A DNA stretch of 64,000 bases from NCBI GenBank assembly GCA_002353935.1, contig DEKP01000011.1, forward strand, positions 10,809 to 74,808. Reading direction: 5' to 3'. Under the pieces are notes generated by a model. That model did no database searches. It was given only the letters and a program-made list of their open reading frames with translations, and had not been told where the DNA came from. The DNA comes from Ruminococcaceae bacterium UBA2719 (GTDB lineage: Bacteria > Bacillota > Clostridia > Oscillospirales > Acutalibacteraceae). Positions 1-10,314 of this stretch are shown here, one piece after another; within the stretch, counting starts at the first letter, position 1, and the number at the start of each line of letters is the position of its first letter. The translations under genes were made by a program, and so were the position numbers.

Positions 1-755
1 ACCCAACCGAAAACCGCAGAAATTATGTTAGGGAAATCGGTGTCGTTTTCGGACAGAGAACCCAGCTGTGGTGGGATTTACCGCTAAGAGAAACTTATAG
101 TGTGCTAAAAGAGATTTACGAAGTTCCCGATGATAGCTACAAAAAACGAATGGCATTTTTAAACGAAGTGCTTGATCTTGACAGTTTTATTTCCAGTCCG
201 GTTCGAACTCTTTCGCTGGGACAACGTATGAGAGCCGACATCGCTGCATCTCTCCTACACAGTCCAAAGGTACTTTTTCTTGATGAACCAACAATCGGAC
301 TGGATGTTGTGGTTAAGGATAACATCCGAAGGGCTATTGAATACATAAACAATCAGGAAAAAACCACCGTAATTCTCACTACTCACGACCTGGAGGATAT
401 CGAACTGCTGGCAAATCGAATCGTTATGATTGACAAGGGAACAAATGTTTTCGATGGTTCAATAAGCGAGTTGAAAACTAAATACGGGCAATTCCGAGAG
501 CTTTATTTTGAAACAGATTCACCAAACCCTGTTAACATTTTAAACTATGAAAACCACTTCAATTTCAAACCTGACGAACTTAATATAAAAGCCGAAGGTA
601 AAACCGTAAAGTTGAGTTTTAACAGCTCGATTGTTCCGGTATCGGATATGCTTTCATATACTCTCGGCAAAATCAACGTCAGCGACATCAGCGTAAAAGA
701 TGCGGATATTGAAGTAATTATCCGCAGAATGTACAAACACGGAGAAAATTTATGA
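1..755 (+). CDS. ABC-2 type exporter ATP-binding protein, 5' end outside window
   Basis: ATPase subunit of an ABC exporter of the DrrA/COG4586 type, energising the two membrane proteins that follow. The frame is open from base 3, so the window lacks the N-terminus and Walker A. Visible are the Q-loop region (VVFGQRTQLWWDLP, encoded near bases 42-85), the ABC signature LSLGQRMRADIA, Walker B with the catalytic Glu (LFLDEPTIGLD) and the switch His (LTTHDLED). A C-terminal region of about 90 residues after the nucleotide-binding domain is typical of this subfamily. The stop overlaps the next start by four bases, so translation is probably coupled. Substrate unknown. An internal ATG at 102 is not the real start because family motifs lie upstream of it. 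Confidence 0.9.
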   Translation, partial: PTENRRNYVREIGVVFGQRTQLWWDLPLRETYSVLKEIYEVPDDSYKKRMAFLNEVLDLDSFISSPVRTLSLGQRMRADIAASLLHSPKVLFLDEPTIGLDVVVKDNIRRAIEYINNQEKTTVILTTHDLEDIELLANRIVMIDKGTNVFDGSISELKTKYGQFRELYFETDSPNPVNILNYENHFNFKPDELNIKAEGKTVKLSFNSSIVPVSDMLSYTLGKINVSDISVKDADIEVIIRRMYKHGENL

Positions 756-1570
756 AGCGCAAGCTAAAAATCTACCTTCCTTTTATCAACGCCGGGATTC
801 AAGAGGTTGCAACTTACAGGGTAAACTGGATTTTTTATATGTTAGGTAATGCACTCGCCTGCTTTGTATCGTACTTCATATGGAAAGCTGTATACAGCTC
901 CGGCGGCACAGATACCATGAACGGATTTACCATGTCGCAGATGGTTGTTTATATTGTGCTTATGTTTTTAACAAGCACAATAATTGCCAGCGACGGCGCC
1001 TGGGTTGTAGGAGAGGAAATCAGAGACGGATCAATCGCAATGCGGCTTATAAAACCGGTAAGCTACAATGCTACTTTCCTCTTTCAGGAACTTGGAAACA
1101 AGCTTCCCACTGAATTTGCGCTTGCCATTCCAATGATTTTTGCAGTAGAAGTTATACGCACAACTATGAGCGGCGAAATCCAGTTCAGCATACTTGGGCT
1201 TTTGCTATATATTTTAAGCTGCATTATAGCTTACCTTATTAACTTCTATTTTAACATCTGCTTTGGTTTTATCGCGTTTGCAATCAAATACCTATGGGGC
1301 GCAAACATGATGAAAAACTGCATTATCGGTTTTTTGTCCGGAACAGTAATTCCTCTTGCCTTTTTGCCTGATGCACTTGAAAAATTATTTTTGTTTTTGC
1401 CGTTTGCCTCTCTCAACTATACTCCAATAATGATATATATGGGAAAGTACACAGGAACAGAGCTTTTGTATTATCTTGGCTTGCAAATTTTTTGGGCATT
1501 CTTTTTCTTCGCCTTATCAAAAGCTTTGTGGAAAGCTGCCGTAAAACGACTTTCTGTACAGGGAGGATAA
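752..1570 (+). CDS. ABC-2 type exporter permease (first of two)
   Basis: Integral membrane subunit of the exporter, 272 residues with about six hydrophobic segments, matching the ABC-2 permease family seen in COG4587 proteins. The N-terminal part (INAGIQEVATYRVNWIFYML) has the amphipathic start and first membrane span usual for this family. The central DGSIAMRLIKPV segment is the family-conserved cytoplasmic coupling region between spans 2 and 3. The start overlaps the ATPase stop (ATGA), and the second permease begins four bases after this stop, so the three genes form one transporter operon. The substrate cannot be read from sequence; relatives move lipids, peptides or antibiotics. Confidence 0.88.
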   Translation: MKRKLKIYLPFINAGIQEVATYRVNWIFYMLGNALACFVSYFIWKAVYSSGGTDTMNGFTMSQMVVYIVLMFLTSTIIASDGAWVVGEEIRDGSIAMRLIKPVSYNATFLFQELGNKLPTEFALAIPMIFAVEVIRTTMSGEIQFSILGLLLYILSCIIAYLINFYFNICFGFIAFAIKYLWGANMMKNCIIGFLSGTVIPLAFLPDALEKLFLFLPFASLNYTPIMIYMGKYTGTELLYYLGLQIFWAFFFFALSKALWKAAVKRLSVQGG

Positions 1571-1573
1571 TAC

Positions 1574-2374
1574 ATGAAAAAACTTAAAAGTATGTTTAAA
1601 ATACATAGAATTTTCATAGCTCAGGAATTCAAACGAATGATGGAATATAAAGGCGACTTTATTGTAGGAATAATCGGATTTTTGATGATACAAATGTCCA
1701 ATCTTCTGTTTTTGTGGATTATTTTCAGTCAAATTCCAAATTTGCTCGGCTGGACAGTAAACGAAGTAGTTTTTATCTATGGTTTTTCGCTTATTCCAAA
1801 GGGAATCGACCACTTTTTCTTTGACAATCTGTGGGCAATCGGTCACTTTACTGTACGCAAGGGTGATTTTGACAAGTATCTGACAAGACCGGTAAACACT
1901 CTGTTTCATGTTCTGGTGGAAAAAATCCAAATTGACGCTTTGGGAGAAATACTTACCGGGATCGCGCTTGTATGCATAACCATACCCAAGTTGGGTGCTA
2001 ATTTGAACATTTTCAGAATCTTGATTATGATTGTGCTGATTCCGTTTATCACTCTGATTTATACCGGAATAAAAACAATAACCGCTTCGATTGCTTTTTG
2101 GACAAAACGAAGCGGAAACATCATATATATGTTTTATATGGTCAACGATTTTGCAAAATATCCGGCAACAATTTACAACCGCTTTGTGCAAAACATAATT
2201 ACCTACATAATACCATTCGCACTAACCTCATACTATCCGGCGCTTTTCATACTAAGAGGTGAGAACTCCTTGTTCAATCTTGGTTTACCGGTTTTAGCAG
2301 CAGTAGTGCTTATGGGTTTTGGAATTTTGGTATGGCACAAAGGTATCAGAGCCTATGAAAGCGCAGGAAGCTAA
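1574..2374 (+). CDS. ABC-2 type exporter permease (second of two)
   Basis: Second membrane subunit, 266 residues with about six membrane spans, similar to the COG3694 family that always pairs with the preceding permease type. The segment VRKGDFDKYLTRPVNTLF is the counterpart of the DGSIAMRLIKPV coupling loop in its partner, which shows that the two permeases are paralogues forming a heterodimer. The start is ATG after GGAGGATAATAC, four bases beyond the first permease stop. The operon ends here; the next gene, at 2486, is on the opposite strand and the gap holds no clear hairpin terminator. Confident on family, ignorant of cargo. Confidence 0.87.
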   Translation: MKKLKSMFKIHRIFIAQEFKRMMEYKGDFIVGIIGFLMIQMSNLLFLWIIFSQIPNLLGWTVNEVVFIYGFSLIPKGIDHFFFDNLWAIGHFTVRKGDFDKYLTRPVNTLFHVLVEKIQIDALGEILTGIALVCITIPKLGANLNIFRILIMIVLIPFITLIYTGIKTITASIAFWTKRSGNIIYMFYMVNDFAKYPATIYNRFVQNIITYIIPFALTSYYPALFILRGENSLFNLGLPVLAAVVLMGFGILVWHKGIRAYESAGS

Positions 2375-2485
2375 GATTTTCATTTGAATTTAATAATATT
2401 TTTGATATATACATTCTTTAAATTTAGCGTTTACTGAAAAATGTAACTTAATCAACTTTTGACTAATCGGTTTGAATTTTACACC

Positions 2486-2737
2486 CTATATAACGCTCAT
2501 CATGACAAGCAGCGCTACGCCCGGCACTCCGCCAAAAGCTGACACCAACACTGAAAATGCAGATACCGGAATATATACATGAGTAGCAAAAGATAAAAGG
2601 TCAACGACAAAAAATGTTACCAGCCCAAATAACAAAGATATAAAAGCTCTTTTAAAGGGCTTTTTATTTTTTATCGCAAAATATATAAAAGAAAATAATA
2701 TAAAAGCGCCGAAAAGTCCTAACATAACTATTGTCAT
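2486..2737 (-). CDS. BofA-like small membrane protein
   Basis: An 83-residue hydrophobic protein with three likely membrane spans: one at the N-terminus, a basic loop KNKKPFKRAF, then two more. The last third (HVYIPVSAFSVLVSAFGGVP followed by GVALLV) fits the pro-sigma-K processing inhibitor BofA family, whose C-terminus has an Ile/Val-Pro-rich segment ending in GxPGVxLL. In Bacillus BofA restrains the SpoIVFB protease in the mother cell during sporulation. The gene lies just downstream of secG on the same strand, about 100 bases away, and may be co-transcribed with it. Family assignment rests on short motifs only, hence moderate confidence; a generic small membrane protein is the alternative. 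Confidence 0.6.
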   Translation of the reverse strand: MTIVMLGLFGAFILFSFIYFAIKNKKPFKRAFISLLFGLVTFFVVDLLSFATHVYIPVSAFSVLVSAFGGVPGVALLVMMSVI

Positions 2738-2834
2738 ATATATTCTCCATAAAAAAGACTATCAGTTATATACTGATAGTCCATTTTATGTTTATAAATC
2801 GAAAAATATTATTCACAAAGAATTGATTTTTATT

Positions 2835-3152
2835 TTAAACAGCTTCATCAGCGGTAGCGCTTATGGTAGTTTCCGATGTTGCATCAGCGTCAGAATCTGA
2901 AGATTTATCTGTTGCATATGCAATTATGTTAAGAGCTAAAACAACTACGACAAATCCGATCGCAATCCACTTTGTAGCTCTCGACAAAAACGCATCATAA
3001 GAACGTGCCTTATTCTTTGAAAAAAATGTATCTGCACCTCCGGAAATAACTCCAATATTCTTTTCGTTACCCTCTTGAAGAATAATTACAATTATCATAA
3101 TTAAAGATGCAACAATCAAAAGTGCCCCTAAAATAATCTCCCAAACCGTCAT
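2835..3152 (-). CDS. secG: Preprotein translocase subunit SecG
   Basis: Small accessory subunit of the SecYEG channel. The first span (TVWEIILGALLIVASLIMII) is followed by the highly conserved family loop ILQEGNEKNIGVISGGADTFF and the KNKARSYDAFLSRATKW segment before the second span. These are textbook SecG features. At 105 residues it is longer than the usual 70-80 because of a Ser/Asp/Ala/Thr-rich acidic tail after the second span. The ATG is preceded by GAAAGGAAG at good distance. The topoisomerase genes lie further upstream on the same strand, separated by about 210 AT-rich bases in which I see no clear gene. Confidence 0.92.
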   Translation of the reverse strand: MTVWEIILGALLIVASLIMIIVIILQEGNEKNIGVISGGADTFFSKNKARSYDAFLSRATKWIAIGFVVVVLALNIIAYATDKSSDSDADATSETTISATADEAV

Positions 3153-3363
3153 ATTTATCTTCCTTTCAAAAACATTTCAGTTAAATCCTAATTATTCTAA
3201 CATAAGTAAACTGATAATGCAAGTATAATTTTTCAAATATATTCTTAATATTGTAGGTTTTTCAATATTAAAGAAAATATCGCTGATTATTTTAACGTTT
3301 TCTCTTTATATTTCCGTTGAAATAAAGCGCACGCAAAAATATGCAAAATCATCTTAGCTTATA

Positions 3364-5604
3364 TTAAATAATAGAAAGCTGTGTAGCAATATCGTTTTCA
3401 TCTAAAAGAGCACCCAATGCAGGCAAAGATCTTGTGCGATAACGCGACGGCTTTGAGAAGCTTCCTTCAACATAAGGCTCTATGGATATAACACGATGGC
3501 CTTTTTTGAGCCTCATTACCGCTACTCCCTGAGTAGATTTTGTCGATTTGGAAGCAAGAGTCGCGGAGTGTACAAGCAAGATTCTTCCGGCAGATGATTT
3601 TATCGCAAATTCGCATTCTTCTTTTGAATATCCTACATCGGCAAGAGGTGATTTGTCAGAATATGCATTAATAAGTTTCTTGCGATTAGTTTTAGTATAA
3701 TAGGCTGATAACTCAACTTTAGCAATCTTGCCGTTTTCAAAAGCAAAAAGCAAAAAGCCTGTATAATCCTTTGTATTAACCATAAACACCGCAGACTCTC
3801 CCTCATCCATCTTAAGCTTTGCGGGAATATAGTCGCCAAAAACGCTGGCCTTTGTATCTGCAAAATCGCTGACCTTAGCTTTATACACCTGACACTTGTC
3901 GGTAAAAAACAACAATTCGGTATTGTTGGTGGTTTCTATCTTTTGCACAACCGTATCGTTTTCTTTGAGCTTTTGTTCACTGCTCATTCTAAGCGACTGT
4001 GCTGTAATTTTCTTAAAATATCCTTCTTTTGTAAAGAATAAGTGAACAGGATAATCCGGAATATCTTCACTAAGATCAATATTCATCTCGCTTTCATCAA
4101 GATATAAAAGCGGACATTTTCTTTCTGTGCCATATTTGGCAGCAACATTTTTTAGTTCATTTACTATAATTGTTTTTACACGAGACTTGCTTTGTAATAT
4201 TGCTTCTAATTCAGCTATATCTGTTTTTAGCTGTTCTATCTGAGAGGTATGTTTTAAAATATATTCACGATTTAAATGTCTGAGTTTGATCTCTGCTACA
4301 TATTCTGCCTGAACCTTATCTATTCCAAATCCAATCATAAGGTTAGGCACTACCTCAGCTTCTTCGTCAGTTTCGCGTACAATCTTTACCGCCTTGTCAA
4401 TATCAAGTAAAATAAGCTGCAATCCCTCCAAAAGATGAAGCTTATCTTTCTTTTTATTCAAATCAAAATATGTTCTGCGACGAATACATTCAATTCGAAA
4501 AGCAATCCACTCATTCAAAAGATCCTTGACTCCCAACACCATTGGAACTCCGCCTATAAGAACATTAAAATTGCACGAAAAGCTATCTTCAAGCGTAGTA
4601 AGTTTGAAAAGTTTTAGCATCAGTTTATCTGGATCTGTACCACGCTTTAAATCGATAGTTATCTTTAATCCGTCTATACCGGTTTCATCGCGAATATCCG
4701 AAATTTCTTTAACTTTACCGGATTTCACAAGATCAATAACCTTTTCGATTATTACTTCAGTTGTTGTCGTCGGCGGAATATTAAGAATATCTATACAATG
4801 CTGACTTTTATCATACTCATATATGCTCCGAACTTTGATAGAGCCTCTGCCTGTTCTATAAATCTCGCGCAGCGTCTCTTCGTTATATATAATCTGTGCG
4901 CCGCCTGAAAAGTCGGGAGCTGGAAGTGTAGATATTATATCATGATCTTTATCGCGAATCAAAGCTGCTGTCGTTTCGCAAATTTCCTTTAGATTAAAGG
5001 AACATATATTAGATGCCATACCAACTGCTATACCCGTATTGGCATTTACCAAAACAGACGGAAAAGATGCCGGAAGCAACACAGGCTCTTTCATCGTATT
5101 GTCATAGTTATCTACAAAATCTACTGTATCTTTATCAATATCCGCAAACAATTCATTACATATAGAATCAAGCTTAGCTTCCGTATAACGGGAAGCAGCC
5201 CAAGCCATGTCTCTGCTGTAAAATTTACCGAAGTTACCCTTTGAATCAATATAGGGGTGCAAAAGCGCCTCATAGCCTCTGGACAGGCGCACCATAGTAT
5301 CATAAATAGCAGAATCTCCGTGAGGATTCAGTTTCATTGTAGCGCCTACTATATTAGCAGACTTTGTACGCGCTCCTGTCAAAAGTCCCATTTTGTACAT
5401 CATATACAAAAGCTTTCTGTGAGATGGTTTAAACCCGTCAATCTCCGGAATTGCACGTGACATTATTACGCTCATTGCGTAAGGCATATAGTTTTCTTTA
5501 ATTGTAGAAGCGATTTTTTGCTCAATAACATCTCCGGCATTTGCAATTACACCGTTAGTAATTGGTTTGAGCATTGGTTTTTTTGTTTGTTTTTTCTTAG
5601 CCAT
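3364..5604 (-). CDS. Type IIA topoisomerase subunit A (ParC/GyrA-like paralogue)
   Basis: DNA breakage-reunion subunit of a type IIA topoisomerase, 746 residues. The winged-helix core carries the catalytic tyrosine in AASRYTE (Tyr140) and the quinolone-contact helix HGDSAIYDTMVRL, with Ser99 and Asp103 intact as in susceptible enzymes. A long coiled-coil arm region follows (about 350-480). The C-terminal domain contains repeated beta-strand blades but no clean GyrA-box, so this is more likely a decatenating ParC-like enzyme than gyrase. The N-terminus has a basic tail (MAKKKQTKKP). It begins 20 bases after the subunit B gene, so the two subunits are co-transcribed. Whether it is the genome's topoisomerase IV or a third pair depends on whether gyrAB lies elsewhere. 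Confidence 0.85.
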   Translation of the reverse strand: MAKKKQTKKPMLKPITNGVIANAGDVIEQKIASTIKENYMPYAMSVIMSRAIPEIDGFKPSHRKLLYMMYKMGLLTGARTKSANIVGATMKLNPHGDSAIYDTMVRLSRGYEALLHPYIDSKGNFGKFYSRDMAWAASRYTEAKLDSICNELFADIDKDTVDFVDNYDNTMKEPVLLPASFPSVLVNANTGIAVGMASNICSFNLKEICETTAALIRDKDHDIISTLPAPDFSGGAQIIYNEETLREIYRTGRGSIKVRSIYEYDKSQHCIDILNIPPTTTTEVIIEKVIDLVKSGKVKEISDIRDETGIDGLKITIDLKRGTDPDKLMLKLFKLTTLEDSFSCNFNVLIGGVPMVLGVKDLLNEWIAFRIECIRRRTYFDLNKKKDKLHLLEGLQLILLDIDKAVKIVRETDEEAEVVPNLMIGFGIDKVQAEYVAEIKLRHLNREYILKHTSQIEQLKTDIAELEAILQSKSRVKTIIVNELKNVAAKYGTERKCPLLYLDESEMNIDLSEDIPDYPVHLFFTKEGYFKKITAQSLRMSSEQKLKENDTVVQKIETTNNTELLFFTDKCQVYKAKVSDFADTKASVFGDYIPAKLKMDEGESAVFMVNTKDYTGFLLFAFENGKIAKVELSAYYTKTNRKKLINAYSDKSPLADVGYSKEECEFAIKSSAGRILLVHSATLASKSTKSTQGVAVMRLKKGHRVISIEPYVEGSFSKPSRYRTRSLPALGALLDENDIATQLSII

Positions 5605-5624
5605 ATTATTTTCCCTTACGATTC

Positions 5625-7613
5625 TTAGCTTACATCCAAATTATCAGTATATTCAGAGCCATACTCTACTATATAATCTTTTCTGCCCTGCAAATTATCT
5701 CCAAGCAGTATATCAAAAATTCTAACGGTTTCTTCCATATCATCGGGCATAACCTTTATCAGTCTTCTGGTTTCCGGATTCATCGTAGTAAGACTCATCA
5801 TATCAGGTTCGTTTTCACCAAGACCTTTTGAACGCTGAATTGTAAATTTAGCATTTCCTATTTCATTAATATATTTGTCCTTTTCCGCTTCGGTATATGC
5901 AAAATACACCTTATCCTTTGTAGTTATTTCATAAAGCGGTGATTCAGCAATAAAAACCTTGCCCTCTTTAATTAAATCAGGTGTTAAACGGTAAATCATA
6001 GTAAGTAACAAAGTTCTTATCTGAAACCCGTCAACGTCGGCATCTGTACAAAAAATGACCTTGCTCCATCTAAGATTATCGATATTAAAATTAGACAGCT
6101 CTTTTTTAGATTTTGATTTTGTATTAACCTGGACACCACAACCCAGTACCTTTATTAAATCTGTAATGATTTCACTTTTAAAAATCCTGTCATAATCTGC
6201 CTTAAGGCAATTAAGTATCTTGCCTCGTATAGGTATAATCGCCTGAAAATCAGGATTTCTAGCCTGTTTACAAGCGCCCAGAGCAGAATCTCCCTCAACG
6301 ATAAATAGCTCTCGCTCACTCACATCTTTGCTGCGGCAATCAACAAATTTTGCAACACGGCTGGTAATATCCATATTACCGGTCAAGTTCTTTTTTATTT
6401 TTATACGAGTTTTTTCTGCGTCTTCACGGGAACGCTTATTAATAAGTACCTGAGTTGCTATCTTTTCAGCTTCTAAGGGATTTTCGATAAAATAAATTTC
6501 AAGCTGTTTTTTTAAAAAATCCGTCATAGCATCTTGGATTCCTTTGTTTGTGATAGCTTTTTTCGTCTGGTTTTCATATGACGTAACAGACGAAAACGAC
6601 GATATTACAACTACAAGACAATCTTCTATATCCTGAAAAGTAACTTTGCTTTCGTTTTTGTTATATTTTGAGTTTTGTTTCAAAAAATTATCTATTTGAT
6701 AAACAAACGCCGAACGTACAGCCTTTTCAGGTGCACCGCCGTGTTCTAAAAAGGAAGAGTTGTGATAGTATTCAGCGGCTGTAACTTTATTAGAAAATCC
6801 AAGAGCTACATTTATTTTACATTTATATTCATCTTTATCGTCGCGGTCTTTAACTTTTCTTTCGGTCTGCCAGTATTGAACCGTAGTCATACCGTCTTCG
6901 CCCAAAAGCTCCCTGACATGATCCGCTATGCCTTCCTGATAATAAAACTCTTCTACTTCAAATGATCGACCTGCCTGTCTTCGGTAAATAAATTTAACGC
7001 CGGGATTAACAATAGCCTGCCGTTTTAACATTTCTTCAAAAAACTCTGGCTGCATATCAATATCTGTGAAAACCTCAAGATCGGGTTTCCATTTTATTTT
7101 TGATCCTGTGTCCCGCCCGGAATAATCCAAAGCTTTCAGTCCGCCGATGTTTTCACCTTTTTCAAAATGCAGGGTATATTTCTTTGAATCTCTTTTGATT
7201 TCTGCATCCATATACTCGGAAGCAAACTGAGTAGCGCACAGTCCCAAGCCGTTCAAGCCAAGTGAAAATTCATAATTATCTCCTGAGTTATTATCATATT
7301 TGCCGCCGGCATACATTTCGCAAAACAAAAGTTTCCAGTTGTACTCGTTCTCTTTAGTATTAAAATCTACGGGAATACCGCGTCCGTGATCCTCAATCTC
7401 AATAGATCCATCGTTGAAGGTTGTGAGAACTATCTCTTTGCCGTACCCTTCTCTCGCTTCATCTATTGAATTTGATAAAATTTCAAAAACCGAGTGCTGA
7501 CAGCCTTCTATGCCGTCAGACCCAAAAATAACGGCAGGTCGTTTTCTGACTTTGTCAGCACCTTTTAGGGTTGTGATACTTTCGTTACTGTATTCCGGTT
7601 TCTTTTTTGGCAT
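5625..7613 (-). CDS. Type IIA topoisomerase subunit B (ParE/GyrB-like paralogue)
   Basis: ATPase subunit partner of the downstream subunit A gene, 662 residues. The GHKL ATPase domain shows EILSNSIDEAREGYGKE (Mg-binding Asn region), DHGRGIPVD and the ATP-lid GLNGLGLCATQFAS. The transducer follows, then the TOPRIM domain with EGDSALGACKQAR and DADVDGFQIRTLLLT, which carry the catalytic Glu and Asp residues. These read differently from the usual EGDSAGGSAKQ and DADVDGAHI, marking it as a divergent paralogue of GyrB. It starts 12 bases after uvrB ends, in a radC-uvrB-parE-parC run, so it may be expressed with DNA repair genes. Confidence 0.86.
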   Translation of the reverse strand: MPKKKPEYSNESITTLKGADKVRKRPAVIFGSDGIEGCQHSVFEILSNSIDEAREGYGKEIVLTTFNDGSIEIEDHGRGIPVDFNTKENEYNWKLLFCEMYAGGKYDNNSGDNYEFSLGLNGLGLCATQFASEYMDAEIKRDSKKYTLHFEKGENIGGLKALDYSGRDTGSKIKWKPDLEVFTDIDMQPEFFEEMLKRQAIVNPGVKFIYRRQAGRSFEVEEFYYQEGIADHVRELLGEDGMTTVQYWQTERKVKDRDDKDEYKCKINVALGFSNKVTAAEYYHNSSFLEHGGAPEKAVRSAFVYQIDNFLKQNSKYNKNESKVTFQDIEDCLVVVISSFSSVTSYENQTKKAITNKGIQDAMTDFLKKQLEIYFIENPLEAEKIATQVLINKRSREDAEKTRIKIKKNLTGNMDITSRVAKFVDCRSKDVSERELFIVEGDSALGACKQARNPDFQAIIPIRGKILNCLKADYDRIFKSEIITDLIKVLGCGVQVNTKSKSKKELSNFNIDNLRWSKVIFCTDADVDGFQIRTLLLTMIYRLTPDLIKEGKVFIAESPLYEITTKDKVYFAYTEAEKDKYINEIGNAKFTIQRSKGLGENEPDMMSLTTMNPETRRLIKVMPDDMEETVRIFDILLGDNLQGRKDYIVEYGSEYTDNLDVS

Positions 7614-7624
7614 TTGCCTCTCTC

Positions 7625-9580
7625 CTATTTTCCTCTTAATTGCTTAATTTTATCTCTTAAAAATGCAGCATGTTCAAACTCCAGTAATTTTGATGCCGCC
7701 TGCATCTCTTTAGTAAGCGATTTGATAAGCTCAATGCGTTGCTCTTTTGACATTTTTCCGACATTTTCAAGCTGTTCGTCGGAATGGGTAGAAATTTCCA
7801 AAACCTCGTTTACCTTTTTAACTATAGTTTTAGGAACAATATTATGCTCTTCGTTATATTTTTGCTGAATACTGCGCCTGCGGTTTGTTTCTACAATTGT
7901 ATTTTTCATAGAATCGGTAACCGAATCGGCATACATAATAACATAGCCTTCGCTGTTTCTTGCAGTGCGTCCTACTATCTGAATAAGCGAACGTTCACTT
8001 CGTAAGAAGCCCTCTTTATCAGCGTCTAAAATCGCGACAAGTGAGACTTCCGGGATATCGAGCCCTTCTCTAAGCAGATTGATTCCCACCAGCACATCAA
8101 ACTTTTTTAGCCTTAAATCACGTACAATTTCCATACGCTTTACCGTATCAATGTCGTGATGCATATATCTTACTTTTATCCCTACTGTTTCAAAATATTC
8201 TGTAAGATCCTCTGCCATTTTTTTAGTTAAAGTTGTAACAAGAACCCTCTGTTCCTTAGAAACCCTGATATTAATTTCAGATATAAGATCGTCAAGCTGT
8301 CCCTCGGTCGGACGAACAGAAATTTCAGGATCAAGGAGTCCTGTCGGACGAATAATCTGCTCTGCAACCAGATTACTTCTTTCAAGTTCAAAATCCCCCG
8401 GAGTTGCACTTACAAACACCGCTTGATTCACTCTAGAATAAAATTCGTCAAAATTAAGCGGTCTGTTATCATAAGCAGAAGGAAGTCTAAAGCCGAATTC
8501 AATCAAACTTTTTTTCCTAGCGCGATCTCCGGCATACATTCCGCGCACCTGAGGTAAGGTTACATGCGACTCATCAACAAACAAAAGAAAGTCTTTTGGA
8601 AAATAATCAAGCAACGTAAACGGTGCGCTGTGAGGTGCTCTGCCTGAGAGTATACGTGAATAGTTCTCCACTCCCGGACACATGCCGATTTCTCTGAGCA
8701 TTTCTATATCATAACGTGTGCGTTGTTCAATTCGCTGAGCTTCCAGCAGCATGTCGTTTGATCTAAAATATTCAAGCCGCTCTTCAAGCTCTTTTTCTAT
8801 CTCTTTGATTGCTCGTTCCATTTTATACGCATCTACTATATAGTGCGAGGCAGGATAAATAGCTGCGTGTTTTAAAACGCTTATCAGCTCACCCGTTATG
8901 GGATTTATCTCTGAAATTCTGTCGATTTCATCTCCGAAAAACTCTACGCGTATAATTCTATCCGAAGATGACGCAGGAAAAATCTCAACTATATCGCCAC
9001 GTACCCTAAACTTATCACGAACAAAATTTATATCATTTCGTTCATACTGAAGTTCAACAAGTTTTTTTATAAGTTCATCGCGAGATTTCTGCATACCGGG
9101 GCGCAAAGAAATAACCATATTTCTATAATCAATAGGATCTCCCAAAGAATATATGCAGGAAACTGAAGCTACTATTATAACATCGCGCCGCTCAGACAAA
9201 GCAAGCGTCGCGCTGTGACGCAGTTTATCGATTTCATCATTAATAGAAGAGTCCTTTTCTATATAAGTATCTGTCTGAGGAATGTATGCCTCAGGTTGGT
9301 AATAATCATAATACGATACAAAATACTCTACAGCATTTTCAGGAAAAAACTCCTTAAATTCCGAACACAGCTGTGCAGCAAGTGTTTTATTATGCGCTAA
9401 TACAAGTGTCGGACGATTTACTTTCTCTATAATATTTGCCATAGTAAACGTTTTTCCGGAACCGGTTACACCTAAAAGCGTTTGTTCTTTTGCACCGCTG
9501 TTTATACTGTTTACTAATTTATTGATAGCCTCGGGCTGATCACCCATAGGCTTGTAATCTGAATGAAGTTTAAAATTCAT
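7625..9580 (-). CDS. uvrB: Excinuclease ABC subunit B
   Basis: Damage-verifying helicase-like subunit of nucleotide excision repair, 651 residues, the usual length. It shows the N-terminal Q-region [17 protein letters not shown], Walker A GVTGSGKT, the beta-hairpin region [20 protein letters not shown] that locks around damaged DNA, the DEXH-type Walker B VDESH, motif [17 protein letters not shown] and QIVGRTARN, and a C-terminal UVR domain ([20 protein letters not shown]) that binds UvrC. Good ribosome binding site AGAGGAAAAT before ATG. It is directly downstream of radC with a gap of 11 bases. uvrA is not adjacent, which is unusual compared with the common uvrB-uvrA operon. Confidence 0.97.
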   Translation of the reverse strand: MNFKLHSDYKPMGDQPEAINKLVNSINSGAKEQTLLGVTGSGKTFTMANIIEKVNRPTLVLAHNKTLAAQLCSEFKEFFPENAVEYFVSYYDYYQPEAYIPQTDTYIEKDSSINDEIDKLRHSATLALSERRDVIIVASVSCIYSLGDPIDYRNMVISLRPGMQKSRDELIKKLVELQYERNDINFVRDKFRVRGDIVEIFPASSSDRIIRVEFFGDEIDRISEINPITGELISVLKHAAIYPASHYIVDAYKMERAIKEIEKELEERLEYFRSNDMLLEAQRIEQRTRYDIEMLREIGMCPGVENYSRILSGRAPHSAPFTLLDYFPKDFLLFVDESHVTLPQVRGMYAGDRARKKSLIEFGFRLPSAYDNRPLNFDEFYSRVNQAVFVSATPGDFELERSNLVAEQIIRPTGLLDPEISVRPTEGQLDDLISEINIRVSKEQRVLVTTLTKKMAEDLTEYFETVGIKVRYMHHDIDTVKRMEIVRDLRLKKFDVLVGINLLREGLDIPEVSLVAILDADKEGFLRSERSLIQIVGRTARNSEGYVIMYADSVTDSMKNTIVETNRRRSIQQKYNEEHNIVPKTIVKKVNEVLEISTHSDEQLENVGKMSKEQRIELIKSLTKEMQAASKLLEFEHAAFLRDKIKQLRGK

Positions 9581-9591
9581 ATTTTCCTCTT

Positions 9592-10266
9592 TTACAACAA
9601 GCCTGACTGAGCCAACGATACGCAGTCGTTATCCGCTACAATGATATGATCCAAAAGCTTGATACCTACGACGTCCAGCGCAGTTTTTATTGCCGTGGTT
9701 GTCGCTATATCCTGTTTAGACGGAAGAGCTATTCCGCTGGGATGATTATGCGCGATAATTGCACTGCGTGCATGATAACGCATCGCTAAATCAACTATTT
9801 TACCGACAGATATCTGACTGGCATTAATTGACCCTTTGTTAATAACAGAACAAAAAAGCTCTTTGTTTTTTGCATCCAAAAGAAGCAGTAAAACATTTTC
9901 ATCGATTCTGCCGATAAATTTATTTATCATATATTCATTAATGTTTTCATCAGTAATGATTTTATTCGGATTATTGTGTTTATCATCTAAATAAAGCCTG
10001 GCAGTTTCAGGCATAAGCTTTAGATACGCAGCCTGAGTCTCGGTCAATCCAAAGCTTATAAGCGCATCAAAAGGTGCGTCAAGGACAGAAGAAAATGAGC
10101 CGAAATGATTAATTAGTTGATGTGCTAAAATACTGGTATTTTTCATAGGTACAGCATAAAAAAGCAGCATTTCTAAAGTTTCATGCGGTTCAAATACATC
10201 TATTCCGTTCTCAATAAACTTTTTACGCATACGTTTACGATGTCCGCTGTGTTCATTATTAGCCAT
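9592..10266 (-). CDS. radC: RadC family JAB-domain protein
   Basis: RadC/UPF0758 protein, 224 residues. The N-terminus has a helix-hairpin-helix-like region ([13 protein letters not shown], then LLFYAVP and the HLINHFGS-type motif). The C-terminal half is a JAMM/MPN-like fold with the metal site HNHPSG near residue 187 and the downstream Asp in LLDHIIVAD. Biochemical function is unsettled; despite the name it is not clearly a recombination protein. The start is placed at 10266 because GGAAGGTAATAATT precedes that ATG, while an in-frame ATG 13 codons upstream has no ribosome binding site. It leads the radC-uvrB-parE-parC run and has a good promoter just upstream. Confidence 0.92.
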   Translation of the reverse strand: MANNEHSGHRKRMRKKFIENGIDVFEPHETLEMLLFYAVPMKNTSILAHQLINHFGSFSSVLDAPFDALISFGLTETQAAYLKLMPETARLYLDDKHNNPNKIITDENINEYMINKFIGRIDENVLLLLLDAKNKELFCSVINKGSINASQISVGKIVDLAMRYHARSAIIAHNHPSGIALPSKQDIATTTAIKTALDVVGIKLLDHIIVADNDCVSLAQSGLL

Positions 10267-10314
10267 AATTATTACCTTCCAAGCGCAAGCACAAAATATA
10301 GACAAAACATAGTT

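Noticed and set aside
1517..2191. Long open frame on the minus strand inside the second permease gene
   Set aside because: It is antisense to a clear family member, without binding site or family motifs.
3364..7613. Naming the pair gyrA/gyrB
   Set aside because: No clear GyrA-box and divergent TOPRIM loops; a ParC/ParE-like paralogue fits better, but the exact type cannot be settled here.
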